The position numbers and the translations under genes are program-made. Below, in pieces: positions 24,614 to 34,345 of a stretch of 64,000 bases of DNA. The notes under the pieces were generated by a model. That model saw nothing but the letters and a program-made list of their open reading frames with translations, was not told where the DNA came from and did not search any database. This DNA is from Shimia aestuarii (lineage in GTDB: Bacteria > Pseudomonadota > Alphaproteobacteria > Rhodobacterales > Rhodobacteraceae): positions 1 through 64,000 of the forward strand of contig NZ_JAKVRD010000008.1 of NCBI RefSeq assembly GCF_022814865.1, in the 5' to 3' direction. Each line of letters starts with the position of its first letter. Position 1 is the stretch's first letter.

Positions 24614-25892
24614 AGCGCAACGCCTCCACCGGGTTCATCCGCGCCGCCCGGCGCGCCGGGAAGATCGTCACCCCAAATGATAGCCCAAGCGACAGGCCAA
24701 CCGCGCTCATCACATCCGCGAATTCAAGCTTTGCAGGGAGCTGATAAATGCCGCGAATGGACGGATCCCAGACGCCACCGCCCATCATCATGTTTACAAA
24801 AGCGAACACTGGATCAATATAGATCGCAAAAAGACATCCGAGCAGCACGCCAAAAAAGGTTCCAATAAGGCCCGTAAACGCCCCGCAGATAAAGAATACT
24901 CTGAGAACCGATCCCTCGGAGAGCCCCATGGTGCGCAGTATACCGATATCGCGCCCCTTGTTCTTTACCAACATAATGAGACCTGAGACGATATTCATCG
25001 CCGCGATCAACACGAGGATCGACAAAATGATGAACATCACGTTGTCCTCGACCTCGAGCGCTCGCAGGAACCCGCCCGAGGCGTCTTTCCATGTCCAGAG
25101 CAGCGTGCGATCGCCGCCCGCCCGCAACAGAGCCACGGACATGTCGGCGACCTTTTCCGGCGCCTCAACCATCACTTCAATTTCGTCCGCCACACCGTCG
25201 CGGTCAAAGAAGTTCTGCGCCTCGGCAAAGGGTAGGTAGACGCGCGTGCGGTCAATGTCATAGCGCCCCGCCGAGAAGATATAGACCACCTCGTAGGCAC
25301 TCACGCGTGGCGATGTGCCAAAGGCCGTCTTAACGCCATTGGGCGAGATGAGCTTGATCCGGTCGCCGACGATGGCGCCCAGTTCCTGCGCCACACCCGA
25401 GCCGATGGCGATGCCCTCCTCGAAGCGCGCGATGTCGCCTCGTCCAGTTTCCGGGTCCGCGATCCGAGGCAACTCGGCAAGGTTTTCCTGCCGGATTCCA
25501 AAAACTTCCACGCCGGCGTTACGGTTGCGCAGGTTGGACATGACCTGCCCCTTGACGAGTGGCGCCGCGCGCACCACGCCCGGCACCTCGCGCAGGCGCT
25601 CGGCCACGGCTTCGAAATCCTGAATCGTGCGATCAATGCGGCCGTTCTCGGCAACTTCGCCCGAGCGGTAGACCGTCACATGGGCGTTAGAGCCAAGGAT
25701 CGTGTCGACGAATTCTGCCCGAAATCCCGAGCGCACCGCCAGCGTCGCAATCAGTGCGAACACCGCAAGCGTGATCCCGACAAGGCTGATCCAAGTCATC
25801 ACGCTCACGCCGCCCTCGGCGCGCCGCGCACGAAGGTAACGCCACGCGATCATCCACTCGAACGCGGCAAAAGGAGGGGGTGTGCCTGCCAT
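24606..25892 (-). CDS. lolC: lipoprotein-releasing system permease LolC/E
   Basis: The 428-residue protein begins [30 protein letters not shown], the LolC/E N-terminus. It has one N-terminal transmembrane helix, a large periplasmic domain (about 60-270) and three C-terminal helices of the FtsX type ([40 protein letters not shown]). Alphaproteobacteria often use a single LolC/E-type permease (called LolF) as a homodimer, which fits the presence of only one permease here. It overlaps lolD by 8 bases. Confidence 0.9.
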   Translation of the reverse strand: MAGTPPPFAAFEWMIAWRYLRARRAEGGVSVMTWISLVGITLAVFALIATLAVRSGFRAEFVDTILGSNAHVTVYRSGEVAENGRIDRTIQDFEAVAERLREVPGVVRAAPLVKGQVMSNLRNRNAGVEVFGIRQENLAELPRIADPETGRGDIARFEEGIAIGSGVAQELGAIVGDRIKLISPNGVKTAFGTSPRVSAYEVVYIFSAGRYDIDRTRVYLPFAEAQNFFDRDGVADEIEVMVEAPEKVADMSVALLRAGGDRTLLWTWKDASGGFLRALEVEDNVMFIILSILVLIAAMNIVSGLIMLVKNKGRDIGILRTMGLSEGSVLRVFFICGAFTGLIGTFFGVLLGCLFAIYIDPVFAFVNMMMGGGVWDPSIRGIYQLPAKLEFADVMSAVGLSLGLSFGVTIFPARRAARMNPVEALRYE

Positions 25893-25957
25893 GTCTGCTC
25901 CGGCTCTCTAGTCGGCCTTTTTCTTGCGCTGAACCCTAGGCCGCGGCGCAGGGCGCG

Positions 25958-26584
25958 TCAAGAAAGCCCCAACCGCCCCGCTACCACATTGCGCAGGGCA
26001 AGGCCGAGGGCCCGGCTGTCCGCCGCCTCGAGATGATAGCCATCCGCCGTGCTTGCCCGCGCGACGCTGGCCGCATCGAAGAACCCCACATCCATCGCCT
26101 CGGCCAGCGGCGCAATCGCCGCGGCGAGCGCTTCGGACCGAGAGACTTTCTGCGCCGTCACATCCGCATCCCAACAGGGCGTCATCGGCGGTGGCGAGAC
26201 GAGCAGGATATCGGGCACATCGGTCTCTGGCAGACGCCAGGGATGGTGCCGCACGATCTCGACCAAGCGCATCAACCCGTCACGCACATGCGACACATCC
26301 CAACCTTCGCAAAGATCATTGATCCCGAGCATGATCACCACGAGGTCCACCGGCGCGTGGCTATGGAGCAGCACAGGCAGGATGCGCCCACCATTCATAT
26401 CCGCCGGTGCCGTGGGGCGGTCATAAACCGTGCTGCGCCCGCGCAAGCCCTCGGCGATGATCTCCACCCCGACAAGCGTCTCGCCAAGCGCCACAGGCCA
26501 ACGATCCGCGTGTCCGTGCCGCCCACCGGTCTGTGGGCAAGACCCCCAGGTCAGGCTATCACCGAAACAAAAAACCGTTTTCAT
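25958..26584 (-). CDS. SGNH/GDSL-family hydrolase
   Basis: The 208-residue protein has the SGNH blocks: FCFGDSLTWG with the nucleophile serine, the glycine in GLRGRSTV, LGINDL with the asparagine, and a C-terminal DGYHLEA with the catalytic Asp/His. It is likely an esterase or arylesterase; no signal peptide is visible, so it should be cytoplasmic. The start is at ATG 26584 (MKTVFCFGDSL). The downstream neighbour is proS on the same strand, separated by a repeat-containing spacer. Confidence 0.85.
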   Translation of the reverse strand: MKTVFCFGDSLTWGSCPQTGGRHGHADRWPVALGETLVGVEIIAEGLRGRSTVYDRPTAPADMNGGRILPVLLHSHAPVDLVVIMLGINDLCEGWDVSHVRDGLMRLVEIVRHHPWRLPETDVPDILLVSPPPMTPCWDADVTAQKVSRSEALAAAIAPLAEAMDVGFFDAASVARASTADGYHLEAADSRALGLALRNVVAGRLGLS

Positions 26585-26631
26585 ATCTGCCTCCCGAACT
26601 GATGTGCGCGTCCCTGTCTTCACCTTTGCAC

Positions 26632-26651
26632 AAATACTCCCGCCGGAGGCA
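26632..26651 (+). repeat. copy of the AAATACTCCCGCCGGAGGCA intergenic repeat
   Basis: This copy has the exact 20-base core and lies 85 bases downstream of the proS stop, between proS and the SGNH hydrolase gene. Identical cores occur at 45665-45684 (reverse orientation) and 56436-56455; diverged copies occur at 9567-9596 and 38488-38517. Confidence 0.75.
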
Positions 26652-26735
26652 AGACTGCGCAGGCAGCGCCCCCGATCAGGGGGGGCTGACGAGAAAACCT
26701 GTGCGCCTGCAAGGCGCGCCGATCAGAACCGCAGA

Positions 26736-28088
26736 TCAGAGACCGCGCACCATGTGGGATTCGTAAATCCCGGCAAGCTTCGCAACCGCCTGTTCGGGCG
26801 GCAGTTCTTCGCTCTCACCAGTGCGTCGGCAGGTGAGCTCAACCACACCGTTCTTGAGGCCGCGCGGACCGACAGTGATCCGCCACGGCAGGCCGATCAG
26901 GTCCATGGTGGCGAATTTCGCCCCGGCACGTTCCTTGCGGTCATCATAAAGCGGCTCGAGGCCCAGCGCGGTCAGCGACTTGTAAAGCGCGTCACAGGCC
27001 GCATCGGCCTCGTCATCGCCTTGCTTGAGGTTGACGATACCGCAATGGAACGGCGTCACGCCCTCAGGCCAGATGATGCCCTTGTCGTCATGGCTGGCCT
27101 CGATGATCGCGCCGAGGAGACGCGACACGCCAATACCGTGGCTGCCCATGTGGACCGGAACCTTATTGCCGTCCTTGTCCTGCACGGTAGCGCCCATGGC
27201 TTCGGAATACTTGGTGCCGAAATAGAAAATCTGACCGACCTCGATACCGCGCGCCACCCGGCGGCGCTCTTCGGGCACTTGGTTGAACAGGGCTTCGTCA
27301 TGGGTTTCGTCGGTGCGGGCGTATTTCGAGGTGAACTCTTCAAGAACGCCCTGACACTGCGCCACGTCGTCATAGTCGATCTCGCGGTCGCCAAAGGTCA
27401 GGTCGGTCACGGCGCTGTCATAGAACACTTCCGACTCGCCGGTTTCGGCCAGAACGAGGAACTCATGCGTATCGTCGCCGCCGATCGGGCCACTATCGGC
27501 GCGCATCGGGATCGCCTGAAGGCCCATGCGCTCGTAGGTGCGCAGGTAGCTCACGAGGTGACGGTTATAGGCGTGCAGCGCGTCTTCCTTGGAAAGGTCA
27601 AAGTTATAGCCGTCCTTCATGTAGAACTCGCGGCCCCGCATGACGCCGAAACGCGGGCGGATCTCGTCGCGGAATTTCCACTGGATCTGATAGAGGGTCA
27701 GCGGCAGATCCTTGTAGGAGGAGACATGCGCGCGGAAGATATCCGTCACCATCTCTTCGGCGGTCGGCGTATAGAGCATGTCGCGGCCGTGCCGGTCCTG
27801 CATCCGCAGCATTTCCTGTCCATAGTCGTCATAGCGCCCGGATTCGCGCCACAGGTCCGCGCCCTGAAGGATCGGCATCTGGATCGGAATATGGCCCGCA
27901 CGGATTTGTTCCTCGTGGACGATATTCTCGATCTTGCGCAGCACCTTGAAGCCGAGCGGCAGCCAGGAATAAATCCCGGCGGATTGCTGTTTGATCATGC
28001 CCGCGCGCAGCATGTAGCGGTGGCTCACGATCTGCGCCTCGGAAGGCGTCTCTTTCAGAACGGGCAGGAAGTAGCGGGAGAGGCGCAT
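26736..28088 (-). CDS. proS: prolyl-tRNA synthetase
   Basis: The 450-residue enzyme begins [20 protein letters not shown]. It carries class II synthetase motifs (IREEQ-like [49 protein letters not shown]) and a C-terminal anticodon-binding domain. It charges tRNA-Pro. At about 450 residues it is the short alphaproteobacterial form lacking the insertion editing domain of the 570-residue E. coli type. The ATG at 28088 gives the conserved N-terminus; the frame is open further 5' but the extra sequence is not conserved-looking. Confidence 0.95.
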   Translation of the reverse strand: MRLSRYFLPVLKETPSEAQIVSHRYMLRAGMIKQQSAGIYSWLPLGFKVLRKIENIVHEEQIRAGHIPIQMPILQGADLWRESGRYDDYGQEMLRMQDRHGRDMLYTPTAEEMVTDIFRAHVSSYKDLPLTLYQIQWKFRDEIRPRFGVMRGREFYMKDGYNFDLSKEDALHAYNRHLVSYLRTYERMGLQAIPMRADSGPIGGDDTHEFLVLAETGESEVFYDSAVTDLTFGDREIDYDDVAQCQGVLEEFTSKYARTDETHDEALFNQVPEERRRVARGIEVGQIFYFGTKYSEAMGATVQDKDGNKVPVHMGSHGIGVSRLLGAIIEASHDDKGIIWPEGVTPFHCGIVNLKQGDDEADAACDALYKSLTALGLEPLYDDRKERAGAKFATMDLIGLPWRITVGPRGLKNGVVELTCRRTGESEELPPEQAVAKLAGIYESHMVRGL

Positions 28089-28276
28089 GTCGGCTCCATC
28101 GGCGTTAAACTTGGGTTTCGTCCTCCGTTTATGGCTTTGCACGCGCCCGCACAAGGGTGCAGAGCCGCAACGCGGGGGTGCGCGCATCTTCGCCGGGGGA
28201 CGATATAATTTCCCTGCCCTCTTGAACTGGCGCGCGCGGTGGGCAATGTGGAAGAACAAGCGACAAAGAGGGGGCC

Positions 28277-29350
28277 ATGGCGCTACCGATCCGCGACCAG
28301 ATGAAATACTGGGGTGTTGCACTGGCCGTCTTCGGCCTCGCACTCTGGTATCTTGGCGACATCATGCTGCCGTTTATCCTTGGCGGCGCGATTGCCTATT
28401 TCCTCGACCCGGTGGCCGACCGTCTCGAGACGATGGGGCTTAGCCGGGTGATGGCAACCGTGGTGATCACGCTTGTCGCGCTGGTGATCTTTGTCGTCCT
28501 TGCCCTGGCTGTCATTCCGACCTTGATCCAACAGCTTGTGACCCTGTTCAATATCGCCCCCGATATTGCCCGCGACCTCCAGAGCTTCCTCAATGAACGC
28601 TTCCCGGATCTCCTGCGTGAAGGATCGGCAGCGCGTGAGACGCTGATGAAGGTCGGCCAAGCGGTGCAGGAACGCGGCGGCGCGCTTCTGCAAGGCGTGC
28701 TGAGCTCGGCGCTTTCGCTTCTGAATATCGTGTTGCTCTTGGTGATCGTGCCGGTTGTGGCCTTTTACCTCTTGATGGACTGGGACAACATGGTGGCGCA
28801 GGTCGACAACCTCCTGCCCCGCGATCATGCCCCGACCATCCGCAAGCTTGCGGGGGAGATCGACACCACGCTCGCCTCTTTCATTCGCGGCATGGGCACG
28901 GTCTGCCTTGTGCTTGGCACCTACTACGCCATCGCGCTGATGCTGGTGGGGCTGCAATTCGGCCTCGTCGTCGGGGCCTTTGCGGGGCTGATTACCTTTA
29001 TTCCCTACGTCGGCGCGATCCTTGGTGGCGCACTGGCCATCGGCCTCGGCCTGTTTCAGTTCTGGGGCGATTGGGTCTCGCTTGGCCTTGTCGCGGGGAT
29101 CTTCATCCTTGGGCAGGTGGTCGAGGGCAATATCCTGACCCCGAACCTCGTCGGATCGTCCGTGGGGTTGCACCCGGTCTGGCTCATCCTTGCGCTTTCG
29201 GTCTTCGGGGCGCTTTTCGGCTTTGTCGGGATGCTCGTCGCGGTGCCTGTGGCGGCCTCGATGGGTGTGCTCGCACGCTTTGCCATTGGTCACTACAAGG
29301 GGTCTCGCCTCTATACCGGCCTTTCCGGCAGGGCGGAGTCTGAGGACTGA
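28277..29350 (+). CDS. AI-2E family transporter (PerM-like)
   Basis: The 357-residue membrane protein has the UPF0118/AI-2E architecture: paired N-terminal helices, a central soluble helical region (NLQSF-like, about 75-145), then helices including [19 protein letters not shown], the [20 protein letters not shown] segment and a final [18 protein letters not shown]. Family members export autoinducer-2 or act as Na+/H+ antiporters, so a specific substrate cannot be assigned. An AGAGGGGG site precedes the ATG. hdaA starts 2 bases after its stop. Confidence 0.87.
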   Translation: MALPIRDQMKYWGVALAVFGLALWYLGDIMLPFILGGAIAYFLDPVADRLETMGLSRVMATVVITLVALVIFVVLALAVIPTLIQQLVTLFNIAPDIARDLQSFLNERFPDLLREGSAARETLMKVGQAVQERGGALLQGVLSSALSLLNIVLLLVIVPVVAFYLLMDWDNMVAQVDNLLPRDHAPTIRKLAGEIDTTLASFIRGMGTVCLVLGTYYAIALMLVGLQFGLVVGAFAGLITFIPYVGAILGGALAIGLGLFQFWGDWVSLGLVAGIFILGQVVEGNILTPNLVGSSVGLHPVWLILALSVFGALFGFVGMLVAVPVAASMGVLARFAIGHYKGSRLYTGLSGRAESED

Positions 29351-29352
29351 AC

Positions 29353-30051
29353 ATGCCCGAGCAGTTAAACCTCACCCTTCCAGTGCGCACCGCGCTGGGG
29401 CGCGACGACTTCTTTGTCAGCCCCGCCAACGCCATGGCGCTTGGTCTTGTCGAAAGCTGGCCGAACTGGCCGGGGGGGAAATTGCTCCTGTCCGGCCCCG
29501 CCGGAGCAGGCAAAACGCACCTGACCCATGTTTGGGCCGCGCGGTCCGGCGCGACGATCCTTGCCGCACAGGCTCTGGCAGAGGCCGATATCCCGGCCCT
29601 TGCTGGCGGGCCTGTCGCCGTCGAGGACGTGCCGGAAATCGCCGATGACCCAGAGGCGCAGACCGCGCTGTTTCACCTGCACAACCTTGTGCTTGCTGAG
29701 GGCCATAGCCTTCTGCTTAGCGGGCATGGCGATCCGGCGCATTGGGGGCTGACGCTCCCTGATCTCAAGAGCCGGATGCAGGGCACCACAGTGGCCACCC
29801 TTGAAGAACCGGATGATACGCTTCTGGCCGTGGTCCTCGCCAAGCTTTTCAGCGACCGGCAACTGACGCCGCACACGGATGTGATCCCCTATCTTGTCGG
29901 ACGCATGGACCGCTCTTTTGACGCCGCGCGCCAGATTGTCGAGCGCCTTGATGCGCTCTCTCTCAGCGAACAACGCCCGCTCACCCGTGCCCTCGCCCGG
30001 CGGGTCTTCGAGCACTCCGAGAACCCGCCCCTGCCCGGCTGGACTTCCTGA
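29353..30051 (+). CDS. hdaA: HdaA, DnaA-related regulator of replication initiation
   Basis: The 232-residue protein resembles the AAA+ part of DnaA and lacks its DNA-binding domain IV. The N-terminal clamp-binding-like peptide QLNLTLP precedes FFVSPANAMAL, and Walker A is SGPAGAGKTH (47-56). A LPDLKSRM arginine segment and a C-terminal lid follow. With the DNA-polymerase clamp, Hda proteins stimulate ATP hydrolysis by DnaA and prevent over-initiation. It follows the AI-2E permease gene by 2 bases and precedes ppk. Confidence 0.88.
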   Translation: MPEQLNLTLPVRTALGRDDFFVSPANAMALGLVESWPNWPGGKLLLSGPAGAGKTHLTHVWAARSGATILAAQALAEADIPALAGGPVAVEDVPEIADDPEAQTALFHLHNLVLAEGHSLLLSGHGDPAHWGLTLPDLKSRMQGTTVATLEEPDDTLLAVVLAKLFSDRQLTPHTDVIPYLVGRMDRSFDAARQIVERLDALSLSEQRPLTRALARRVFEHSENPPLPGWTS

Positions 30052-30066
30052 AAAAACAGGCAGATA

Positions 30067-30084
30067 GTGTCATTTCTCCGTTAC
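30067..30084 (+). promoter_or_regulatory. possible PHO box upstream of ppk
   Basis: The sequence GTGTCATTTCTCCGTTAC can be read as two 7-base direct repeats spaced by 4 (GTGTCAT, TTCT, CCGTTAC). It resembles the PhoB consensus CTGTCAT-N4-CTGTCAC with three mismatches in 14. It sits 22 bases upstream of the ppk start. Phosphate control of polyphosphate kinase would make biological sense, but the match is imperfect. Confidence 0.35.
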
Positions 30085-30106
30085 CTGACGATGCGATATC
30101 AACGCC

Positions 30107-32281
30107 ATGACACAAGCTGACTTTCTGAAATCCGACTTCCCCGCCGCTGTTGATATCCCCGAGATTGATCCCGAGGGCCCAAGCCGCTTCTACAATCGCG
30201 AGCTGAGCTGGCTTGGTTTCAACTGGCGTGTGCTGGAGGAATCGGAGCATATGCGCGTGCCGCTTCTGGAACGGCTGCGCTTCCTCTCCATCTCGGCCAC
30301 CAACCTTGACGAGTTCTATACCGTCCGCGTCGCCGGCCTGCGCGAGCTTGTGCGCGAGAACAACACCACCCCGGCCCAGGACGGATTGACGCCCGCCGAG
30401 CAACTTATCCTCATCAACGAGGACGCCCGCAACCTCCTGCAATCGCAGCAGCGCATGTTCCGGTCCCTGCGCGCCGAGATGGAAGCGGAGAATATCCATA
30501 TCCTCGACCACAAGGCGATTGAGCCCGAGGACCGGGAGTTCCTTGCCGATACCTTCCTCAACAAGGTGTTTCCGGTGCTGTCGCCGCTGGCCATCGACCC
30601 GGCGCACCCGTTCCCCTTTATCCCCAACACCGGCTATTCCCTTGCGCTGCAGCTTGAGCGGAACAAGGACAAGGGCACACTCAAGGCGCTCTTGCCGATC
30701 CCGCATCAGATTGATCGCTTCATCTTTTTGCCCTCGCCCGATGGGGTGACGCGGGCGTTGCCGCTTGAAGAACTGCTGCTTCTGCATCTCGATAGCCTGT
30801 TCCCCGGCTACAAGGCCAAGGGGCATTGTTCGTTCCGCGTGCTGCGCGATAGCGATCTCGAGGTTGAGGATGAGGCCGAAGACCTCGTGCGCGAATTCGA
30901 GGTGGCACTCAAACGTCGCCGTCGCGGCGAAGTGGTGCGGATGAAAATCTCGACCGACGCGCCCGACGCGCTCAAATCGCTCATCATGGAAGAGCTGCAC
31001 GTGACCGAGGACGAGGTCGTCGAGATCGACGGCATGATCGGCCTTGCAGACCTCAAGGAACTTGTCGTGGACGAGCGCCCGGACCTTTTGTGGCCGTCCT
31101 TCATCCCGCGCGTGCCTGAGCGGGTGCAGGATTTCGACGGCGACATGTTCGCCGCGATCCGCCAGAAGGACATGCTCCTGCATCATCCCTATGAGACCTT
31201 CGACATGGTGGTGCGCTTCCTGCAACAGGCAGCGCGCGATCCCAACGTGGTGGCGATCAAGCAGACGCTTTATCGCACCTCGAAGAATTCTCCCATCGTC
31301 GAGGCGCTTTGCGAGGCGGCGGAAGACGGCAAATCCGTGACCGCGCTTGTGGAACTCAAGGCCCGCTTCGACGAGGCCGCCAACATTCGCCAGTCCCGCC
31401 GCCTTGAACGCGCCGGCGCGCATGTGGTCTATGGGTTCACCGACTGGAAGACCCACGCCAAGATATCAACCGTGGTGCGCCGCGAGGGCGACAACCTCGT
31501 GACCTATACCCATTACGGCACCGGCAACTATCACCCGATCACCGCGAAGATTTACACGGACCTCAGCCTCTTTACCTGTGATCCCGAACTCGGCCGCGAC
31601 GCAACCAAGGTGTTCAACTATCTCTCTGGCTACGTAAAACCCGAGAAGCTTGAAAACCTTGCGATTTCGCCCCATTCGCTCAAACCGCGCCTGATCGAGA
31701 TGATCGACCGCGAGATCGAACACGCAAAGGCGGGCAAACCTGCGGAAGTCTGGGCCAAGATGAACGCCCTGATCGACGCCGAGGTCATCGACGCGCTTTA
31801 TCGGGCAAGCCAGGCGGGGGTGAAAATCTCTTTGGTGATCCGCGGCATCTGCGGATTGCGTCCCGGTGTCAAAGGGCTGTCCGAGAACATCCGGGTCAAA
31901 TCCGTGGTCGGCCGGTTCCTCGAACATTCGCGCATCGTCTGTTTCGGCAATGGCGCCGGGCTGCCGTCCAAGAAAGCACGGGTGTTCATCTCGTCAGCCG
32001 ACTGGATGGGGCGCAACCTCAACCGCCGGGTGGAGACACTTGTCGAAATCAACAACGCCACCGTGAAGGCCCAGATCGTGAGCCAGATCATGGCCGCGAA
32101 CCTTGCCGACGTGGCACAGAGCTGGGTCATGAAACCGGATGGTCATTTCCAGCGCGCCGAGATCCCCGAGGGCGAGTTCGCCTTTTCCTGCCACCGCTTC
32201 TTTATGGAGTATCCGTCGCTTTCAGGCCGCGGTTCGGCGGGCGCGTCGGACGTTCCGAAACTGACGCATACCGAGGACTAA
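30107..32281 (+). CDS. ppk: polyphosphate kinase 1
   Basis: The 724-residue enzyme has the Ppk1 layout. The N-terminal domain begins FYNRELSWLGFNWRVLEE; next comes the head domain with LSPLAIDPAHPFPFIPN; the two catalytic phospholipase-D-like domains follow, with KQTLYRTSKNSPIVEAL, the catalytic histidine in DWKTHAKIS and the second histidine in LEHSRIVCFGNG. It reversibly makes polyphosphate from ATP. ppx follows after 91 bases, the usual ppk-ppx pairing. A hairpin lies between the two genes. Confidence 0.96.
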   Translation: MTQADFLKSDFPAAVDIPEIDPEGPSRFYNRELSWLGFNWRVLEESEHMRVPLLERLRFLSISATNLDEFYTVRVAGLRELVRENNTTPAQDGLTPAEQLILINEDARNLLQSQQRMFRSLRAEMEAENIHILDHKAIEPEDREFLADTFLNKVFPVLSPLAIDPAHPFPFIPNTGYSLALQLERNKDKGTLKALLPIPHQIDRFIFLPSPDGVTRALPLEELLLLHLDSLFPGYKAKGHCSFRVLRDSDLEVEDEAEDLVREFEVALKRRRRGEVVRMKISTDAPDALKSLIMEELHVTEDEVVEIDGMIGLADLKELVVDERPDLLWPSFIPRVPERVQDFDGDMFAAIRQKDMLLHHPYETFDMVVRFLQQAARDPNVVAIKQTLYRTSKNSPIVEALCEAAEDGKSVTALVELKARFDEAANIRQSRRLERAGAHVVYGFTDWKTHAKISTVVRREGDNLVTYTHYGTGNYHPITAKIYTDLSLFTCDPELGRDATKVFNYLSGYVKPEKLENLAISPHSLKPRLIEMIDREIEHAKAGKPAEVWAKMNALIDAEVIDALYRASQAGVKISLVIRGICGLRPGVKGLSENIRVKSVVGRFLEHSRIVCFGNGAGLPSKKARVFISSADWMGRNLNRRVETLVEINNATVKAQIVSQIMAANLADVAQSWVMKPDGHFQRAEIPEGEFAFSCHRFFMEYPSLSGRGSAGASDVPKLTHTED

Positions 32282-32282
32282 G

Positions 32283-32306
32283 AGCGTTTTCTTTCGCGAA
32301 AACGCT
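32283..32306 (+). terminator. hairpin after ppk
   Basis: AGCGTTTTC (32283-32291) and GAAAACGCT (32298-32306) form a perfect 9-bp stem immediately after the ppk stop. It is followed by GCCTTGC rather than a T-run, so it may attenuate transcription into ppx rather than stop it completely. Confidence 0.6.
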
Positions 32307-32372
32307 GCCTTGCATGGTTGACCTGCACCGGGCCGGGGCGGATAAACTGGCCCGAGACGAACCGGGGGAATC

Positions 32373-33914
32373 ATGGACGGCGATATCGACGCAGCACAGG
32401 ATTGGGGCGTCTTCGGTCGGCCCCTGTTCAAGGATCCCTCCTCCCGCGCCCTGAGCCGGGTCGGGGTTGTCGATGTCGGGTCAAACTCTGTCCGCCTCGT
32501 GGTGTTTGATGGTGCCGCACGAAGCCCGGCCTATTTCTACAACGAAAAGATCATGTGCGCCCTGGGTGCGGGGCTGTCGGAGACCGGACGGCTCAACCCC
32601 GAAGGCCGCGCGCGCGCCCTCTCGGCGATCCGACGGTTTCAGGCCCTTGCAAGCCAGATTTGTCATGGTGAGCTGACTGCCGTCGCAACCGCCGCCGTGC
32701 GCGAAGCCGAGGATGGGCAGGATTTTTGCGCCGAAGTGCTGCGCGAGACCGGCCTCAAGATTCACGTGATCGACGGCCAGGAAGAAGCCCGCCTCTCGGC
32801 GCAGGGGGTGCTTCTCGGCTGGCCCGGCTCCTATGGGCTTGTCTGTGATATTGGCGGCTCGTCCATGGAGCTTGCAGAGATCAACGATGGCGAGGTCGGC
32901 AAGCGCGTTACCTCTCCCCTTGGCCCCCTCAAGCTCAAGGAAATCAAGGGCGGTAAAAAGGGGCGCAAGGCCTTTATCAAAGAGACGCTCGCCCAGCTCG
33001 AGGACACGATGGGCAGCCAGCGCAACCGCCTGTTCCTCGTCGGCGGTTCATGGCGCGCCATCGCGCGCATCGACATGGAGCGGCGCGGCTATCCCTTGCA
33101 CGTGCTGCACGAATATCGGATGAGCGCCAAGGCGATCAACGCCACCGCGAAATACATCGCCGCGCATGATCCCGAAGAGCTGCGCACGCGCTGTGGCGTA
33201 TCGTCGAACCGCATGGCCCTCGTGCCTTACGCGATCGACGTGCTCAAAGCCGTGGTGCGCCAGTTCAAGCCACATGACATCGCGGTCAGTTCCTACGGTA
33301 TCCGCGAAGGCATGCTCTACGAACAGATGCCCGACCCGCTGCGCGCCCGCGATCCGCTGATCGAGGCCTGCCGCTTTGCCGAGGATAAGGACGCACGCCT
33401 GCCCGGTTTCGGACGGCAGCTCTACTACTTCATCCGCCCGCTCTTTAACTCGGCCCGCCACGATACGCTGCGCCTCGTGCGGGCGGCGTGCCTGTTGCAT
33501 GACGTAAGCTGGCGGGCGCATCCCGATTACCGCGCCGAGGTCTGTTTCGACAACGCCACCCGCGCCAATCTCGGCGGTCTGCGCCATTCCGAACGCGTCT
33601 TCCTTGGTCTCGCCCTGCTGCACCGCTACCGCAACAAGCGCGAGGGGACACGGTTCGAGGGCCTCTATGACCTGATCGACGAGAAGACCCAAAAGAAGGC
33701 CGAAGTCCTAGGCAAGGCGATGCGCTTTGGCGCGATGCTCTGGATGGACCCCTCCGCCGACCTTGGCAATCTCAAGTGGCGTCCGAAAAAGGGCGAGTTG
33801 GAGTTGCACCTGCCACAAGGCTCGGAAGCACTCTTCGGAGAAGTTGCCGAGGCGCGATTTGCCTCGCTCGCCGCCGCACTCGAGGCGACGCCGATCGTCA
33901 AGATCAAGCGCTAA
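32373..33914 (+). CDS. ppx: exopolyphosphatase (Ppx/GppA family)
   Basis: The 513-residue protein has the actin-like phosphatase domain (GVVDVGSNSVRLVVFDGA; LVCDIGGSSMELAEI; FLVGGSWRAIARI) and a C-terminal HD-like helical domain. It degrades polyphosphate or pppGpp. Together with ppk it controls polyphosphate levels. It ends 3 bases into the 3' end of the convergent small exported-protein gene. The start ATG at 32373 follows a GGGGG-rich site. Confidence 0.92.
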   Translation: MDGDIDAAQDWGVFGRPLFKDPSSRALSRVGVVDVGSNSVRLVVFDGAARSPAYFYNEKIMCALGAGLSETGRLNPEGRARALSAIRRFQALASQICHGELTAVATAAVREAEDGQDFCAEVLRETGLKIHVIDGQEEARLSAQGVLLGWPGSYGLVCDIGGSSMELAEINDGEVGKRVTSPLGPLKLKEIKGGKKGRKAFIKETLAQLEDTMGSQRNRLFLVGGSWRAIARIDMERRGYPLHVLHEYRMSAKAINATAKYIAAHDPEELRTRCGVSSNRMALVPYAIDVLKAVVRQFKPHDIAVSSYGIREGMLYEQMPDPLRARDPLIEACRFAEDKDARLPGFGRQLYYFIRPLFNSARHDTLRLVRAACLLHDVSWRAHPDYRAEVCFDNATRANLGGLRHSERVFLGLALLHRYRNKREGTRFEGLYDLIDEKTQKKAEVLGKAMRFGAMLWMDPSADLGNLKWRPKKGELELHLPQGSEALFGEVAEARFASLAAALEATPIVKIKR

Positions 33915-34306
33915 AGCTCTGTCGACCCGTCTTCGTCAAGTTCGACCTCTGGCGTCTCTTCCGGCGTGATCTCCGGCTTGCGGCGCAGAATGATATCGCC
34001 ATTGGGCAACATCTCCGGCGCCTCATAGACGCTCCAATCCTCGACCTTGCCAGCCATCTCCGAAAGCGCGGGCCCCATTTCCTTCAGGAAAGAGCCGAAC
34101 GCCGGGCCAACCTTTGAGGCGAAATCCTCGACCCCATCAAGGGCTGGTTCCATCTGGCTCTGAAGCCCCTTGAGGAAGAGCTTTGCCCCCTCTTCCATGA
34201 GCGAAAACCCCTCGCTTGGGGCCTCAGCTTCGGGCGCGGCGTCCTCCTGCGCAGCGACGGGCAACGCAGTCAGAGCAAGGGAAAAGGCGATCACGATGGG
34301 TTTCAT
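33911..34306 (-). CDS. small exported protein of unknown function
   Basis: The 131-residue protein has a clear signal peptide (MKPIVIAFSLALTALPVAAQ), an acidic Ala/Glu/Pro-rich stretch, and an amphipathic helical core (GFSLMEEGAKLFLKGLQSQM, later FASKVGPAFGSFLKEMGPALSEMAGKVEDW). It ends YEAPEMLPNGDIILRRKPE followed by an acidic tail. I recognise it as a type of protein common in this group but cannot name a function. Starting at ATG 34306 avoids a 12-residue non-signal leader. It overlaps the ppx stop by 4 bases tail to tail. Confidence 0.8.
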   Translation of the reverse strand: MKPIVIAFSLALTALPVAAQEDAAPEAEAPSEGFSLMEEGAKLFLKGLQSQMEPALDGVEDFASKVGPAFGSFLKEMGPALSEMAGKVEDWSVYEAPEMLPNGDIILRRKPEITPEETPEVELDEDGSTEL

Positions 34307-34345
34307 GGCATATATTTGGGGGCGCGATGCCCCTGTTTTCAAGGG

